Source: Vitreoscilla sp. (GTDB lineage: Bacteria > Pseudomonadota > Gammaproteobacteria > Burkholderiales > Burkholderiaceae_C). Taken from it: a DNA stretch of 64,000 nt. The notes under the pieces were generated by a model. The model saw nothing but the letters and a program-made list of their open reading frames with translations. It had not been told where the DNA came from and ran no database searches. Positions 8,501-17,201 of this stretch are shown in pieces. The stretch lies in contig JADMKA010000073.1 of assembly GCA_018780145.1 (NCBI GenBank), positions 31,242-95,241 on the forward strand. The letters run 5' to 3'. Within the stretch, counting starts at the first letter, position 1. Each line of letters begins with the position of its first letter. The position numbers and the translations under genes are program-made.

Positions 8501-10312
8501 GTGCCGGCCCAGGCCTGCGCCGCTCAGCAGACGCCACTCGCGTGCGTTGCTGTGGGCCTGCGCCTGCTGGCGGCGCTGCTGCTGTGGGCGTCGGGCCTGC
8601 TCGGCGCTGCACCGGCCGTGGCGCAGGTTCGCTCGGTGTTGCCGGCCGAGGCCAGCCTGGCTCGCGGCGGCGCCGAGCCCATCACGCTGCAGCTCGCACC
8701 CGAGGGGGTGGACGCCTCGCTGGGCCGCCTGAGCGCGTTCCTGTGCCCCGCCAACCTGCCGCCCACGAGGGGCCTGGCCCTCAGTGGCAACCCCTGCCGG
8801 GGCAGCCGCGTCGGCCCCATCCGCCTCGCGGCCCGCGGCGCCGGCGTGATCGTGGCCCTGCCGACCGCCGAGCAACTGCGTGCCGCGCAGGCCGCGCCGC
8901 CCGCGGCCACCTACCTGGTGCTCGTCTACACCCTGGACGGTGGGGACGCCGCCATCTTCGCCGTTCGCCTGCTGGAAGCGGCCGGCACGCCAACGGCCGC
9001 CGCCTCGGCCGGGAGCAGCGCCTCGCTCGGCACCGCCAGCGGCGCGGCCACGGGGTCGGCCGGTGAAAGCACCGGCACCGACGCCAAGGCCAGCGAACCC
9101 GCCGCGCCGCGGCCCACCATCGGCTCGCCGCCCAGCTTCACCCCACCCGCCGTCGGCGGCAGCGCGGTGCAGGCCGAGCCCGTGCACGAGCCCGGCCAGC
9201 TTCTCGTGCTCTGGGCCACCCAGGCCGATGCTGACGCCGGCCTGGCCCTGCTGGCCAGCCGCTATCGCCAGCGCCCGCGCCTGCTGTTGCCACTGCCGTC
9301 GCTGGGTGTCGTCGTCGCCCAATTGCAGTTGCCCGACACGCGCGCCGCGCTGGCGCTGCGCGACACGCTGCGCGTCGAGCAGCCCGGCTGGATCACTGAC
9401 CAGAACGCCCGCAGCAGCCTGCAAGGCAACGCCGCCGCCCCCAGCGCCGCACCCACCCCCCGGCTCTACGCCCTGCGTCAACTGCAGCTCAGCGACCGCC
9501 CCCTGGCTGCCAGCCCACAACTCAAGCTCGGCGTCATCGACGCCGCGCTGGACCCGGCCCTGCCGCTGCACACCAGCGCCCGCAGCCAGCGCAGCGTGCT
9601 GGGCCCGGCGGATGTGCCGGCGCCCATCGACCACGGCGCCGTCGTCGCCCAACTGATTGCCGGCCCGCCGCTGACCAACGGCTTTGCCGGCGCCGCCGCC
9701 GCGCTGCAGCCCGGCGTGCACCTGCTATGGGCCAGCGCGGTGCGGCAGGTGAACGGCCAGCCACGCAGCCACAGCCTGCACACCCTGGCTGCGCTGGACT
9801 GGCTGCTGGCCCAGGGCGCGCAGCTCATCAATCTGAGCCTGGGTGGCGTGGGCGACGCGGTGCTGGAAGCCGCCTTCGCCCGCCTGCGGGAGCGGCCGGT
9901 ACTGCTGGTGGCCGCGGCCGGCAACAACGGGCCCGACGCACCGCCGGTCTACCCCGCCGCCTACCCCGGCGTGCTGGCCGTCACCGCCGTCGATTTCGAC
10001 TCGCAGCCCTATGCGCTCGCGAACCGCGGCCCATACGTCGGCCTGGCCGCGCCGGGCGTGGACGTGTGGGTGCCCGTGCCGCCCGCTGCGACGCCAGTGC
10101 CGGGGGCGGGCCAGTACGTCAGCGGCACCTCCTTCGCCACCGCGCTGGTCAGCGCGACGTTGGCCCGCGCCGGCGCCGCCTGGTGGCAGCAGCCCAAGGC
10201 GGCGCAGCTTGCCAGCCTGTGCCGTGCCAGCCAGGACCTGGGTGCCACCGGGCGCGACCCGGTGTTCGGCTGCGGCCTGCTCGACGCGGCCCGGCTGGGC
10301 AGCGCGCCATGA
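8501..10312 (+). CDS. Exported subtilisin-like (S8) protein with a novel N-terminal domain
   Basis: A 603-residue protein starting at GTG (ribosome-binding site AAAGGA at 8491-8496). Order: signal peptide (about 17-41); a beta-rich domain at 44-158 with Cys82 and Cys99; an Ala/Ser/Gly/Pro linker at 159-228; a subtilase-prodomain-like segment at 231-305; and an S8 peptidase domain at 340-600. The triad is present: Asp347 in GVIDAAL, His378 in DHGAVV, Ser544 in GTSFATA, with oxyanion Asn in AAAGNNGP. The surroundings of Asp and His are shorter than in classical subtilases, so activity is likely but not certain. The first domain resembles that of the exported protein at 15272. It has no copy of the regulon promoter of its own. 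Confidence 0.85.
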   Translation: MPAQACAAQQTPLACVAVGLRLLAALLLWASGLLGAAPAVAQVRSVLPAEASLARGGAEPITLQLAPEGVDASLGRLSAFLCPANLPPTRGLALSGNPCRGSRVGPIRLAARGAGVIVALPTAEQLRAAQAAPPAATYLVLVYTLDGGDAAIFAVRLLEAAGTPTAAASAGSSASLGTASGAATGSAGESTGTDAKASEPAAPRPTIGSPPSFTPPAVGGSAVQAEPVHEPGQLLVLWATQADADAGLALLASRYRQRPRLLLPLPSLGVVVAQLQLPDTRAALALRDTLRVEQPGWITDQNARSSLQGNAAAPSAAPTPRLYALRQLQLSDRPLAASPQLKLGVIDAALDPALPLHTSARSQRSVLGPADVPAPIDHGAVVAQLIAGPPLTNGFAGAAAALQPGVHLLWASAVRQVNGQPRSHSLHTLAALDWLLAQGAQLINLSLGGVGDAVLEAAFARLRERPVLLVAAAGNNGPDAPPVYPAAYPGVLAVTAVDFDSQPYALANRGPYVGLAAPGVDVWVPVPPAATPVPGAGQYVSGTSFATALVSATLARAGAAWWQQPKAAQLASLCRASQDLGATGRDPVFGCGLLDAARLGSAP

Positions 10313-10360
10313 CGATTGAACCGAACGTGCCGGCCGCACGACTCAGGGCCAGCCGCCGCC

Positions 10361-10392
10361 TGTCGGTTCACGGACCTGAAATCCGTGTCCCC
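10361..10392 (+). promoter_or_regulatory. ECF-type promoter, site 3 of 5 (one mismatch)
   Basis: TGTCGGTT at 10361-10368, a 15-nt spacer, and CGTGTCCCC at 10384-10392. The second box differs from the others by one base (A to C). It ends 57 nt before the ATG at 10450. Confidence 0.65.
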
Positions 10393-10449
10393 CATGCCAG
10401 GCCGGAGCCACCCGCCGGCATTGTTCGATCACCCCAAGGACGACCCACC

Positions 10450-10836
10450 ATGCACACCACTCGCAGCCCCCAATTCATCGCCGCCGTCGCTGTCGCGGCC
10501 ACCATGCTGCTGACCCTGGCCACGCCAGCCGCCACGCAAGCCATGACGCCGCAGCAAGCCTGCGTTCGCATCGGCGGCACCTGGGTAGATCAAAAGGTCT
10601 GCATCGTGCCCGACAAGGCCATGTTGAACGCGCCTCCGGCACCAGTGCCTGGTGCCCGCACCGGGCCGGGCAAGGCGCAGGCCGCGCGAGCGGCAGGCGA
10701 CCCCGCGTCAGCCCCTCCGCCAGGGCCTCGGGGTGGGTTCGTGTACCGCTGCCTGGAACTGGAAAAAACCGCCCCTCTCGACACTTTTTTGCTCCCTGAT
10801 ATCGACATTGTGCTCATCCCTTGCAAGGCCAAGTGA
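10450..10836 (+). CDS. Small exported protein, 128 residues, unknown function
   Basis: The protein begins with a signal peptide (HTTRSPQ, then a hydrophobic run to about residue 30, cleavage near TQA). The mature part has a proline/alanine-rich middle and four cysteines, in ACVRIGG, KVCIVPD, RCLELE and IPCKAK, evenly placed at both ends, consistent with two disulfides in the periplasm or outside. An AAGGA ribosome-binding site precedes the ATG. It is the first gene behind promoter site 3 and is followed 45 nt later by a second exported protein. I do not recognise a family. Confidence 0.75.
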   Translation: MHTTRSPQFIAAVAVAATMLLTLATPAATQAMTPQQACVRIGGTWVDQKVCIVPDKAMLNAPPAPVPGARTGPGKAQAARAAGDPASAPPPGPRGGFVYRCLELEKTAPLDTFLLPDIDIVLIPCKAK

Positions 10837-10881
10837 CCACACGCGCCGCTCTGCGTCACATCCCACCCGAAGGATCGCTAC

Positions 10882-11931
10882 ATGACACGCCCAACCCACA
10901 CCCTTCACTCTCCCGGCGCTGCCGCAGCACCGCCGGCCGGGCGCCTGCCGCGCTTCTGGCGCCTGCGCCGGCATGTCAGCGCCGGGTTCTTTGCCACGCT
11001 GTGCGCCGTGATGTCTGTGCCGACGGTGCCGCCGGCTTTGGTAGCAGGTGCGGCTATGGTGTTGGTGGGCGGCGCAGTAAGGGACGCAAGGGCCAATTCG
11101 TCCATTCCAGGTATCGGCGTCGTGATCAAGAAGAACCGGCCACCAGTCAGGCACATGGCCACCACCGACCAGAACGGCCGGTATGACTTCAAGGACCTGG
11201 AACCCGGTTCCTACGACCTACTAATTGACGGCCAGCCGCCACGCAAGGTCGAGGTGGGCAAGGACGGCCGGCTCAGCGGCGTAGTCACCGGTCCGGTCAA
11301 GGCGGCGGGGCCGATGATCGCCGCCCCGGCACTGAACACCGGCCTCGAGCGTGGCGGCCCCGGCGCACTGCAACCGCCGGGCCCCGCCGCATCGGACATC
11401 CGCAGCGTGCCGACAGGCAATCCCACGCCGGTGCCCAAGGGCGCGGCGATGGCAGCCCCGCCGGCCGACGCCGCGAGCGGCCAGCACCAGTGGGACAAGC
11501 AATTCGCCACCGCCCCCCGCACCCGCCAGACCGTGCAGGCCCAGGCCCTGGCCGACGGCTACTTCGTGAGGTTTGCCGGCCAGCCGCAGGGCTTCAAGCT
11601 CGACACGGTGCAGGGCACGATCGAGGAGTTGCCCGCCGGCATGCCGCCGCGACCGGCGGCCGATGCACCCGTGCCGGCCCCGGCGCGATTGCAGGCCTTC
11701 CTGAAGGACCAGAAGACCGGCCAGGTCGTGCCCCTGGTGCTCGGCGGCGACGGCTTCGTGCTGCCCGGCGGCTTGGAAGACGGCCGCCACCGCTACGCCT
11801 TGAAGGTGACGGGCGGCGGCCTGGGCGACCGCCCGTGCCCGCCCGGCTGTGGCGAGGCGGGTTACCTCACGGTGTCCATCGACAAAGGTGCGCCCAAGAG
11901 CGCCGGCAGCCCGAAAGCCGAGAGTTTCTGA
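10882..11931 (+). CDS. Exported protein with carboxypeptidase-regulatory/Cna-B-like domain
   Basis: A 349-residue protein with an N-terminal hydrophobic segment (about 36-63) that could be a long signal peptide or an anchor. Residues about 74-126 show the transthyretin-like beta-sandwich pattern: GIGVVIKKNRPP, TTDQNGRYDFKDLEPGSYDL, then PPRKVEV. This module decorates many secreted proteins and surface pilins. A proline-rich linker and a second beta-rich region (about 215-335) with CPPGCGEAGYL follow. It is cotranscribed with the small protein at 10450 by position. Its role is most likely structural or adhesive in the envelope; no catalytic site is visible. Confidence 0.78.
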   Translation: MTRPTHTLHSPGAAAAPPAGRLPRFWRLRRHVSAGFFATLCAVMSVPTVPPALVAGAAMVLVGGAVRDARANSSIPGIGVVIKKNRPPVRHMATTDQNGRYDFKDLEPGSYDLLIDGQPPRKVEVGKDGRLSGVVTGPVKAAGPMIAAPALNTGLERGGPGALQPPGPAASDIRSVPTGNPTPVPKGAAMAAPPADAASGQHQWDKQFATAPRTRQTVQAQALADGYFVRFAGQPQGFKLDTVQGTIEELPAGMPPRPAADAPVPAPARLQAFLKDQKTGQVVPLVLGGDGFVLPGGLEDGRHRYALKVTGGGLGDRPCPPGCGEAGYLTVSIDKGAPKSAGSPKAESF

Positions 11932-12149
11932 GTCGATCGTCCACTCCCTGAATGCCCCACCTTGCCCACCCGCAGCCCACCCAACTTCACCCGCGCCGCC
12001 GTGCTGCGCACCATGCTGTTGGCCGCCGCCCGCGCGGCCAGGGTTGAGCCGCGCGCCGGCTCCCCCACGCGTCACCACGATGTGACTACGAGCACCGCGA
12101 CATGAGCGACACCCTGAGCCCATGCCCCCCGAACGAGGGGGGTGGCGCA

Positions 12150-12181
12150 TGTCGGTCTGGCCTGCCGCAGCGCGTGTACCC
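12150..12181 (+). promoter_or_regulatory. ECF-type promoter, site 4 of 5 (head of the long operon)
   Basis: TGTCGGTC at 12150-12157, a 15-nt spacer, and CGTGTACCC at 12173-12181. It lies 192 nt before the first gene at 12374 and is the only recognisable promoter before the run of genes from 12374 to 18958. The rest of the 11932-12373 gap holds a short G/C hairpin (12125-12142) and the structured leader described separately. Confidence 0.75.
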
Positions 12182-12291
12182 CTTCGCAATCAGACGAAGC
12201 CGCCGCCCGACACCCCCGGTGTCACCGGCCGGGCCGGCTGACTGCACCGCAGCCCTGCCGGGGCAGCCGTGGTGCCGAGTGAGGCGCGATG

Positions 12292-12348
12292 GATGAAACG
12301 GCAGGGCGGCCGGCGGCAACGCCGGTTCGACACCTGTCTTGTTTCATC
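12292..12348 (+). promoter_or_regulatory. Structured 5' leader of the 12374 operon
   Basis: GATGAAAC (12292-12299) pairs perfectly with GTTTCATC (12341-12348), and between them CCGGC/GCCGG forms an inner hairpin. If transcription starts just after promoter site 4, the leader is about 185 nt, far longer than behind the other four sites. It could control translation or stability; no known riboswitch family is recognised. Confidence 0.4.
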
Positions 12349-12373
12349 AACACATCGCTTCAGGAACCTCATC

Positions 12374-13057
12374 ATGTCCACTTCGACCCACTCTTCCCCT
12401 TTCACCCGCCGGCGTGTCTCGGCGGCCCTGCTGGCTGCCTTGTTCATCCTGGGCAGTGGCGGCGCGATGGCGCAAGCCGAGCCCGACGCCGTGCGCATGG
12501 CGCCGCAACAGCAGTCCGAACAGCGGTTCGACATGTCGTCGCCGACCAAGCCGGGCTTCGGCCGCACGGCCTGCCCGCACCCCATCAGCGGCGTGCGGGA
12601 GTTGAACTCGGGGCCCGGCACGCCGGTGATGTCCGACTTCCCCTCGCAGTACCAGTCCGGTGGCTTGCACGGCGGCCTTCAGGGATCGGTCATCGGCCAG
12701 ACGCAGACCGACAAGTGGTTCGGCCACACCTTCGAGTTCAAGCCCAGTGGCGGGAAATGCTGCAGCTACAACCCGGGCAAGCTGACCGTGGTCTACAAGT
12801 CCCTGACCAACGGCCCCAACAACGACGGCAGCTACGTCGTGCACAACGGCCAGGTCGTCAACTTCAGCCCCACGGCGCAGTACATCTGGCCGGGCCAGAC
12901 GGCCACGCTGGGGCAGACGATCACCAAGGTCTTCGCGGTCCCGCCCGGCATCATGGCCAGCGGCCAGGTGAGCTTCATGGCCCAGGACGACACCGCCGTG
13001 CTCAGCGCCCGGCTCGAAGGCACCGGGTGCTGCGTGGAGCCGACACCCGTTCAATAA
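12374..13057 (+). CDS. Exported protein of unknown function, first gene of the long operon
   Basis: A 227-residue protein with a signal peptide (TRRRVSAALLAALFILGSGGAMAQ, cleavage after AMA or AQA). The mature chain contains PHPISGVREL, a Gly-rich stretch SGGLHGGLQGSVIG, and two adjacent-cysteine pairs (GGKCCSYN and GTGCCVEP), an unusual arrangement pointing to disulfides or metal/cofactor capture. The strand-rich middle (KLTVVYKSL, VVNFSPTAQYIWPGQTATL) suggests a beta-sandwich. I do not recognise the family. It is followed by a strong stem-loop, so its mRNA may be more abundant than that of the downstream genes. Confidence 0.78.
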   Translation: MSTSTHSSPFTRRRVSAALLAALFILGSGGAMAQAEPDAVRMAPQQQSEQRFDMSSPTKPGFGRTACPHPISGVRELNSGPGTPVMSDFPSQYQSGGLHGGLQGSVIGQTQTDKWFGHTFEFKPSGGKCCSYNPGKLTVVYKSLTNGPNNDGSYVVHNGQVVNFSPTAQYIWPGQTATLGQTITKVFAVPPGIMASGQVSFMAQDDTAVLSARLEGTGCCVEPTPVQ

Positions 13058-13065
13058 GCCGCACC

Positions 13066-13090
13066 CCCCGCCCGCCGCCGGCGGGCGGGG
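13066..13090 (+). terminator. Strong GC stem-loop between first and second operon genes
   Basis: A near-perfect inverted repeat (12 bp: CCCCGCCCGCCG / CGGCGGGCGGGG) lies 9 nt after the stop of the 12374 gene. There is no T-tract, so it is more likely an mRNA-protecting or attenuating stem than a full terminator. Confidence 0.5.
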
Positions 13091-13155
13091 ACCGCGGCTC
13101 CAACGACCACCGCGCCAACAAGCACACCAACCACCAATACGAGGGAGATGATCCG

Positions 13156-15261
13156 ATGAACCTCCGCCGCACCCGCCTGGCCATCGGCATCGCCGTGATG
13201 CTGCACGGCCTGGCCACGCATGCGCAGCCGCCCGCACCCGAGGTGCCGCCGCCCGCCCCACCCGCCGCGGTGCAGGCCAGCTTCGGCAGCGAGCCGGTCG
13301 CACCCGGCGCCACCCTGACATTGACTTTCGCCCAGCCCTTCCCCTACGGCCCCGGCCGCTTCGCGGTGATGGTGGGCGGCGAGGATGTGACCACCCAGTT
13401 CGAGCTGATCGCTCCCACCGTATTGCGCGGGGTGTTCGCCGGCGCGCCGCTGCCGCCGGGCGACACGGTGCTGGCCGTGCACGGCCTGGGCGAGGGCAAT
13501 GAGTGGGCCGAGGTGGCGACACTGCCGCTGAAGGTGGCCCCCCTGGCCGGTGGCACCCAGCGCACGCTGATCAAGCCCACGCTGGCCCTGCAGGCCAGCG
13601 CCCAACCCTGGGAGGCGCATTCGGCCGGCGCCACACCGCCAGCGCGGCCCCGCTATGCCAAGGCCGCGCTGCAACTCGGGTTGGACACTGACCACGGCGA
13701 CGACACCTGGGGCCTGAAGTCCAGCGTCCGCCTGTCGGCCGTCACCGACCGCAGCGACGCCGTGCAGTACGCCAGCCTGCTGGGCAACGCCCGCCGCGTG
13801 GACCTGGCCAGTTACCTGGTCGAGGGCTTCTACGCCACGCCGGTGGGCAACACCAGCGTGTCATTGGGCCAGGTGAGTGCCGGCAACCACCCCTTGCTTG
13901 CCAGCGGCATCTCCAACCGGGGCCTGGTGGCCCGCCAGGCCCTGGGCAGCCGGGCCGAGCTGACGGTGGCCGCGCAGAACGCGCACCCGCTGGTGGGCAC
14001 CGACAACCTGAGCGGCCTGGAGGACCGGGGCAACCGCGTCGGCCTGGCCTCGGTGGGCTACGAGCTGCTCGAACGCGCCGGGGGCCTGCGGGTGGAGGCC
14101 AGCTACTTCGCCGCCCAGGCCGGGCCCGCGCCCAGCCTGAGCAGCAGCAGCACGAGCACCCTGCGCGAGCGCAGTGCCGGCTGGGGCCTGCGCCTGATGG
14201 GCGCCACCGAAGACAACGCCTGGCGCGCCGACCTGTCGTATGCCTTGAACGACTACACCAACCAGGGGGCGCTGGGCGGCACCCCCGGCGCCAGCCCCCA
14301 GGTGCAGGCCAGCGCCTACTCGCTCAGCCTGGAGCACGATCTGGTGCAGGGCCTGGCGGTCTGGCCCGACATGCCAATCACGCTCACTGCCAGCCTCGGC
14401 CGCGACCGCAGCGCGCCGCACTACCGCTCGCTCGGCGCCTTCGGCGTGGTCGAGGATTCACTGCGCAACCAGCTTGCCCTCAGCGGCAGCCTGGGGCCGA
14501 TCAGCGGCAGCCTGGCCTACACCAGCCACGACGACAACGTGAACGACGTTGCCACCAGTTTCAAGACCCGCTCACCCTCGCTCGAAGCGAGCCTCAACGT
14601 GCCGCTGGGCACGCTGCTGGAGCCGGCCGCCGCCGAGACCTGGTGGCCCGTCGTCAGCTACAGCTACAGCCGAAGCCACAGCTTCATGGACAGGGCCTTT
14701 GCGCCCGCTGGTACGCCGGTGAGCCAGTTCACCGACGACCTGGCCACCACCCATTCGCTCGGCTTCAATTGGTCCGTGCGACCGGTCACCTTGAGCTACA
14801 CCCTGACCCGCGTGTTCCAGGACAACGAGCAAGCGGGCAACGAGCAGGCGGACTCGACCGACCTCAACCACAGCCTCTCCGGCAGCTGGCAGATCAGCGA
14901 GGCGGCCTCCTTCAGCGCCAGCCTGGGCTGGAACCCCTACCGGGATCTGGGCAGCGGCATGGTGGTCTACCGGCAGTCCGCCAACCTGGGCTGGTCCTGG
15001 CGCTTCGGCGACCGCTATTCACTCGGCATCACGGGTGACCACGCCGCCCACCGCGACAACCCATTGAGCGACACCTACCGCTCCTACAGCGCGGCGGTGA
15101 AGCTGTCCAAGCTGTTCGATTTGACGCTGCAGGGCACCAAGCTGCCCGGCGAGTGGGTGCTGAGCTACCGCCAGGACCACAACGCAGCCCAGGTGCTGGC
15201 GAGCCCGCAACTGAGCGCCCGCTACCAGACGCTGAACCTGGGCATGAGCCTGGCCTATTGA
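13156..15261 (+). CDS. Outer-membrane beta-barrel protein with N-terminal Ig-like domain
   Basis: A 701-residue protein with a signal peptide (1-24, ending ATHAQ), a short Pro/Ala spacer, a beta-sandwich-like domain at about 36-128 (EPVAPGATLTLTF, GRFAVMVGGEDVT, VLAVHGLGEGNEW), and then about 570 residues of alternating amphipathic strands such as LAYTSHDDNVN, SYSYSRSHSF and LSYTLTRVFQD. The chain ends in a strand with a C-terminal Tyr (MSLAY), typical of BAM-assembled barrels. The strand number is compatible with a large barrel of more than 20 strands. It may secrete or display the cluster's exported proteins. It is coupled to the next gene, 10 nt away. Confidence 0.82.
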   Translation: MNLRRTRLAIGIAVMLHGLATHAQPPAPEVPPPAPPAAVQASFGSEPVAPGATLTLTFAQPFPYGPGRFAVMVGGEDVTTQFELIAPTVLRGVFAGAPLPPGDTVLAVHGLGEGNEWAEVATLPLKVAPLAGGTQRTLIKPTLALQASAQPWEAHSAGATPPARPRYAKAALQLGLDTDHGDDTWGLKSSVRLSAVTDRSDAVQYASLLGNARRVDLASYLVEGFYATPVGNTSVSLGQVSAGNHPLLASGISNRGLVARQALGSRAELTVAAQNAHPLVGTDNLSGLEDRGNRVGLASVGYELLERAGGLRVEASYFAAQAGPAPSLSSSSTSTLRERSAGWGLRLMGATEDNAWRADLSYALNDYTNQGALGGTPGASPQVQASAYSLSLEHDLVQGLAVWPDMPITLTASLGRDRSAPHYRSLGAFGVVEDSLRNQLALSGSLGPISGSLAYTSHDDNVNDVATSFKTRSPSLEASLNVPLGTLLEPAAAETWWPVVSYSYSRSHSFMDRAFAPAGTPVSQFTDDLATTHSLGFNWSVRPVTLSYTLTRVFQDNEQAGNEQADSTDLNHSLSGSWQISEAASFSASLGWNPYRDLGSGMVVYRQSANLGWSWRFGDRYSLGITGDHAAHRDNPLSDTYRSYSAAVKLSKLFDLTLQGTKLPGEWVLSYRQDHNAAQVLASPQLSARYQTLNLGMSLAY

Positions 15262-15271
15262 GGGAATGGCG

Positions 15272-16501
15272 ATGAATCACATGACTTCGTTTTCCGCCGC
15301 GCGCTCCTGGCGCCTGGCCCTGGCTGGCCTGCTGTTGGCGGCGGCTCCGCTGACGGCTGCGCTGGCGCAGCAGGTGAGCCCCAAGATGGTGAGCCTCTCC
15401 CTGGCGAACGGCGGCAGGATTGCGCTGCAGATCACGCCGGCACCGTCTCCCTATGTGCCGGTTACGGCCCAACTTTGCAAAAGTGTGGCGCCCCTGGTGG
15501 GTTCGTCCTACCAAAACGATCCTTGCCAGGGCTCGGCCGCGCCTCTTTCGCCGACAGTCATGGGCGGCCATTTCACGGCCAACGTGTCGAAAGCAAACCT
15601 TGCGTTGCTGCTGGGGTCTGGGCCAAGCACGGCACCGCTTTACCTCGTCATCAGCTACGCGACTGTGGCTGAACCGGTCTTCCTGGTGGTCAAGGTCTTC
15701 GTCACCGGCCCGGACGTGAGGGAGATGCGCCTGAGCTTCCTCGACAACGGCGGCCACCAACCGGTGGGCTTCTTCCAGCGCGGCCAGGTGCTGCCGCCGC
15801 TGCAGGCGCAGATCCGCTACGCCGGGCGCGGCATGCTGCGCGCGCGCTGGGAGGTCATTCAGCCCGGCGACCCCGCGCCGACCTTGCTGGATCTGGTGCC
15901 CGAAGGCGATCTGGCCTGGCCAGACCGCGCGCGGCAGCACCGCTACACCGTGCTGCAACGTCTCGACACCTACCTGCCCCCCGTGGGCGTGGCCACGATT
16001 GCCGGCCCCAGCCCGCGGCTGCTGCCCAATGACCGCGACGGCATGTACACCGTGCTGCTGCGCATCGAGCCGACCGTGCTGCTGGGCGACTCTGGCGCAT
16101 CGCCCACCGAAGAAGCGCCGGCCTTCCTGCTGCCGGTGCTGCGCTACCACATCGGTGCCGCCACCGGGCCCGCGATGCGCGGCAGCGAAACCCCGGAGCC
16201 GATCAGCGTGGTGGCGCCGCAGGGCCTGGTCTTCAGCGACCGGCCACTGGCCTTCAGCTGGCACACCCGGGCCGACATGAAGCTCTACCGGTTGGAACTG
16301 GAGCGCGAGGGCCAACTGGTCTACGCCGCCCGCGTGCAACCCGATGGCGGTGCCGGCATCGCCCGCTTCACCCTGCCGGGCTTCGCACAACGCCAGCTCG
16401 GCACCCAGCCCGCGCGCTGGCGCGTGGTGACGCTGGACAACGAGGGCGGCGTGCTCAGCGAGAGCCGCTGGGTGGACCTGCAATGGGCGACCGTGAAATG
16501 A
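15272..16501 (+). CDS. Exported beta-rich protein sharing a domain with the S8-like protein
   Basis: A 409-residue protein with a signal peptide (to about AALAQ, residue 33). I chose the second ATG because GAGGGA sits 6 nt before it but abuts the first ATG at 15266. Residues about 35-144 parallel residues 44-158 of the subtilisin-like protein at 8501: a SLANGG/SLARGG start, a Cys pair about 16 residues apart (Cys69, Cys85), then a LYLVISY/TYLVLVY strand and a V-rich closing strand. The C-terminal part (about 300-405) looks like an Ig or fibronectin-type domain (LAFSWHTRADMKLYRLELER). No catalytic motif is seen. It probably works with the barrel protein encoded just upstream. Confidence 0.78.
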   Translation: MNHMTSFSAARSWRLALAGLLLAAAPLTAALAQQVSPKMVSLSLANGGRIALQITPAPSPYVPVTAQLCKSVAPLVGSSYQNDPCQGSAAPLSPTVMGGHFTANVSKANLALLLGSGPSTAPLYLVISYATVAEPVFLVVKVFVTGPDVREMRLSFLDNGGHQPVGFFQRGQVLPPLQAQIRYAGRGMLRARWEVIQPGDPAPTLLDLVPEGDLAWPDRARQHRYTVLQRLDTYLPPVGVATIAGPSPRLLPNDRDGMYTVLLRIEPTVLLGDSGASPTEEAPAFLLPVLRYHIGAATGPAMRGSETPEPISVVAPQGLVFSDRPLAFSWHTRADMKLYRLELEREGQLVYAARVQPDGGAGIARFTLPGFAQRQLGTQPARWRVVTLDNEGGVLSESRWVDLQWATVK

Positions 16502-16565
16502 AGCGCCACCCCGAGGCGGCGCCCGCGACCGCGGATGAGCAGACGCGAATGGCGACGAGGCACCC

Positions 16566-17201
16566 ATGACCACCGACGACGACCACCGCCACTGGCTGCG
16601 CCTGATCGCCCGCCGCGACGCCAGCAGCGAGGCGGCGATGGCGCAGTTCTACCGCGCGCTCTCGGGCGCCACCTTTGCCTTCGTGCAGCACCGGCTGGAC
16701 AACCCGCACGAGGCCGAGGCGGTGGTGGTGGAGTCGATGTACGAGGTCTGGCGCGCGGCCGGCCAGTTCAGCGGCGGCTCGCTGGTGAAGACCTGGCTGC
16801 TGGGCATTGCCCGGCACAAGCTGCTGGACAGCTTGCGCAAGCGCGGCCAACAACGCCATGAGGACATCGAGGACCATGCCGACGCGCTGGCTGACGACAG
16901 TCCCACTGCCATGGACCAGCTGGCCGACCAGCAGCAGGCCGAGTGGGTGGCGCAGTGCATGGCGCGGTTGGGCGACGAGCACCGCGAGAGCCTGCACCTG
17001 TTGTTCTACGAGGGCCTGAGCGTGGCCGAGATCGCCGAGATCCAGGGCGTGCCCGATGGCACGGTGAAGACGCGCGTCTTCCACGCCAAGAAGAAGATCA
17101 AGGCCTGCCTGGCCCGCTGGCTGCAGGCCACCGGCGAGGCCGTGAAAGACACCTTGACGGGCGGCCCCGGCCCCCTCCACCCGGACGCAGCACATGGCTG
17201 A
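16566..17201 (+). CDS. ECF sigma factor, second of the cluster
   Basis: A 211-residue sigma factor with region 2 at about residues 25-95 (HEAEAVVVESMYEVWRAAGQF at the core-binding patch; GGSLVKTWLLGIARHKLLD at the -10-reading helix) and region 4 at about 130-185 (ESLHLLFYEGLSVAEIAEI, then VPDGTVKTRVFHAKKKIK). Unlike the sigma factor at 3720, its region 2.2 keeps acidic residues, so it should not need phosphorylation. Its last 8 nt overlap the anti-sigma gene. As it sits in an operon headed by promoter site 4, it may autoregulate if it is the factor that reads the motif. Confidence 0.92.
   Translation: MTTDDDHRHWLRLIARRDASSEAAMAQFYRALSGATFAFVQHRLDNPHEAEAVVVESMYEVWRAAGQFSGGSLVKTWLLGIARHKLLDSLRKRGQQRHEDIEDHADALADDSPTAMDQLADQQQAEWVAQCMARLGDEHRESLHLLFYEGLSVAEIAEIQGVPDGTVKTRVFHAKKKIKACLARWLQATGEAVKDTLTGGPGPLHPDAAHG

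Noticed and set aside
11953-12048. A 31-codon frame starting ATGCCCCAC in the gap before promoter site 4
   Set aside because: Short, no ribosome-binding site, and low-complexity His/Arg/Pro composition typical of chance frames.
12125-12142. CCCCCC/GGGGGG hairpin as a rho-independent terminator
   Set aside because: Only 6 G/C pairs with no T-tract; it lies just before promoter site 4 but supports no clear terminator.
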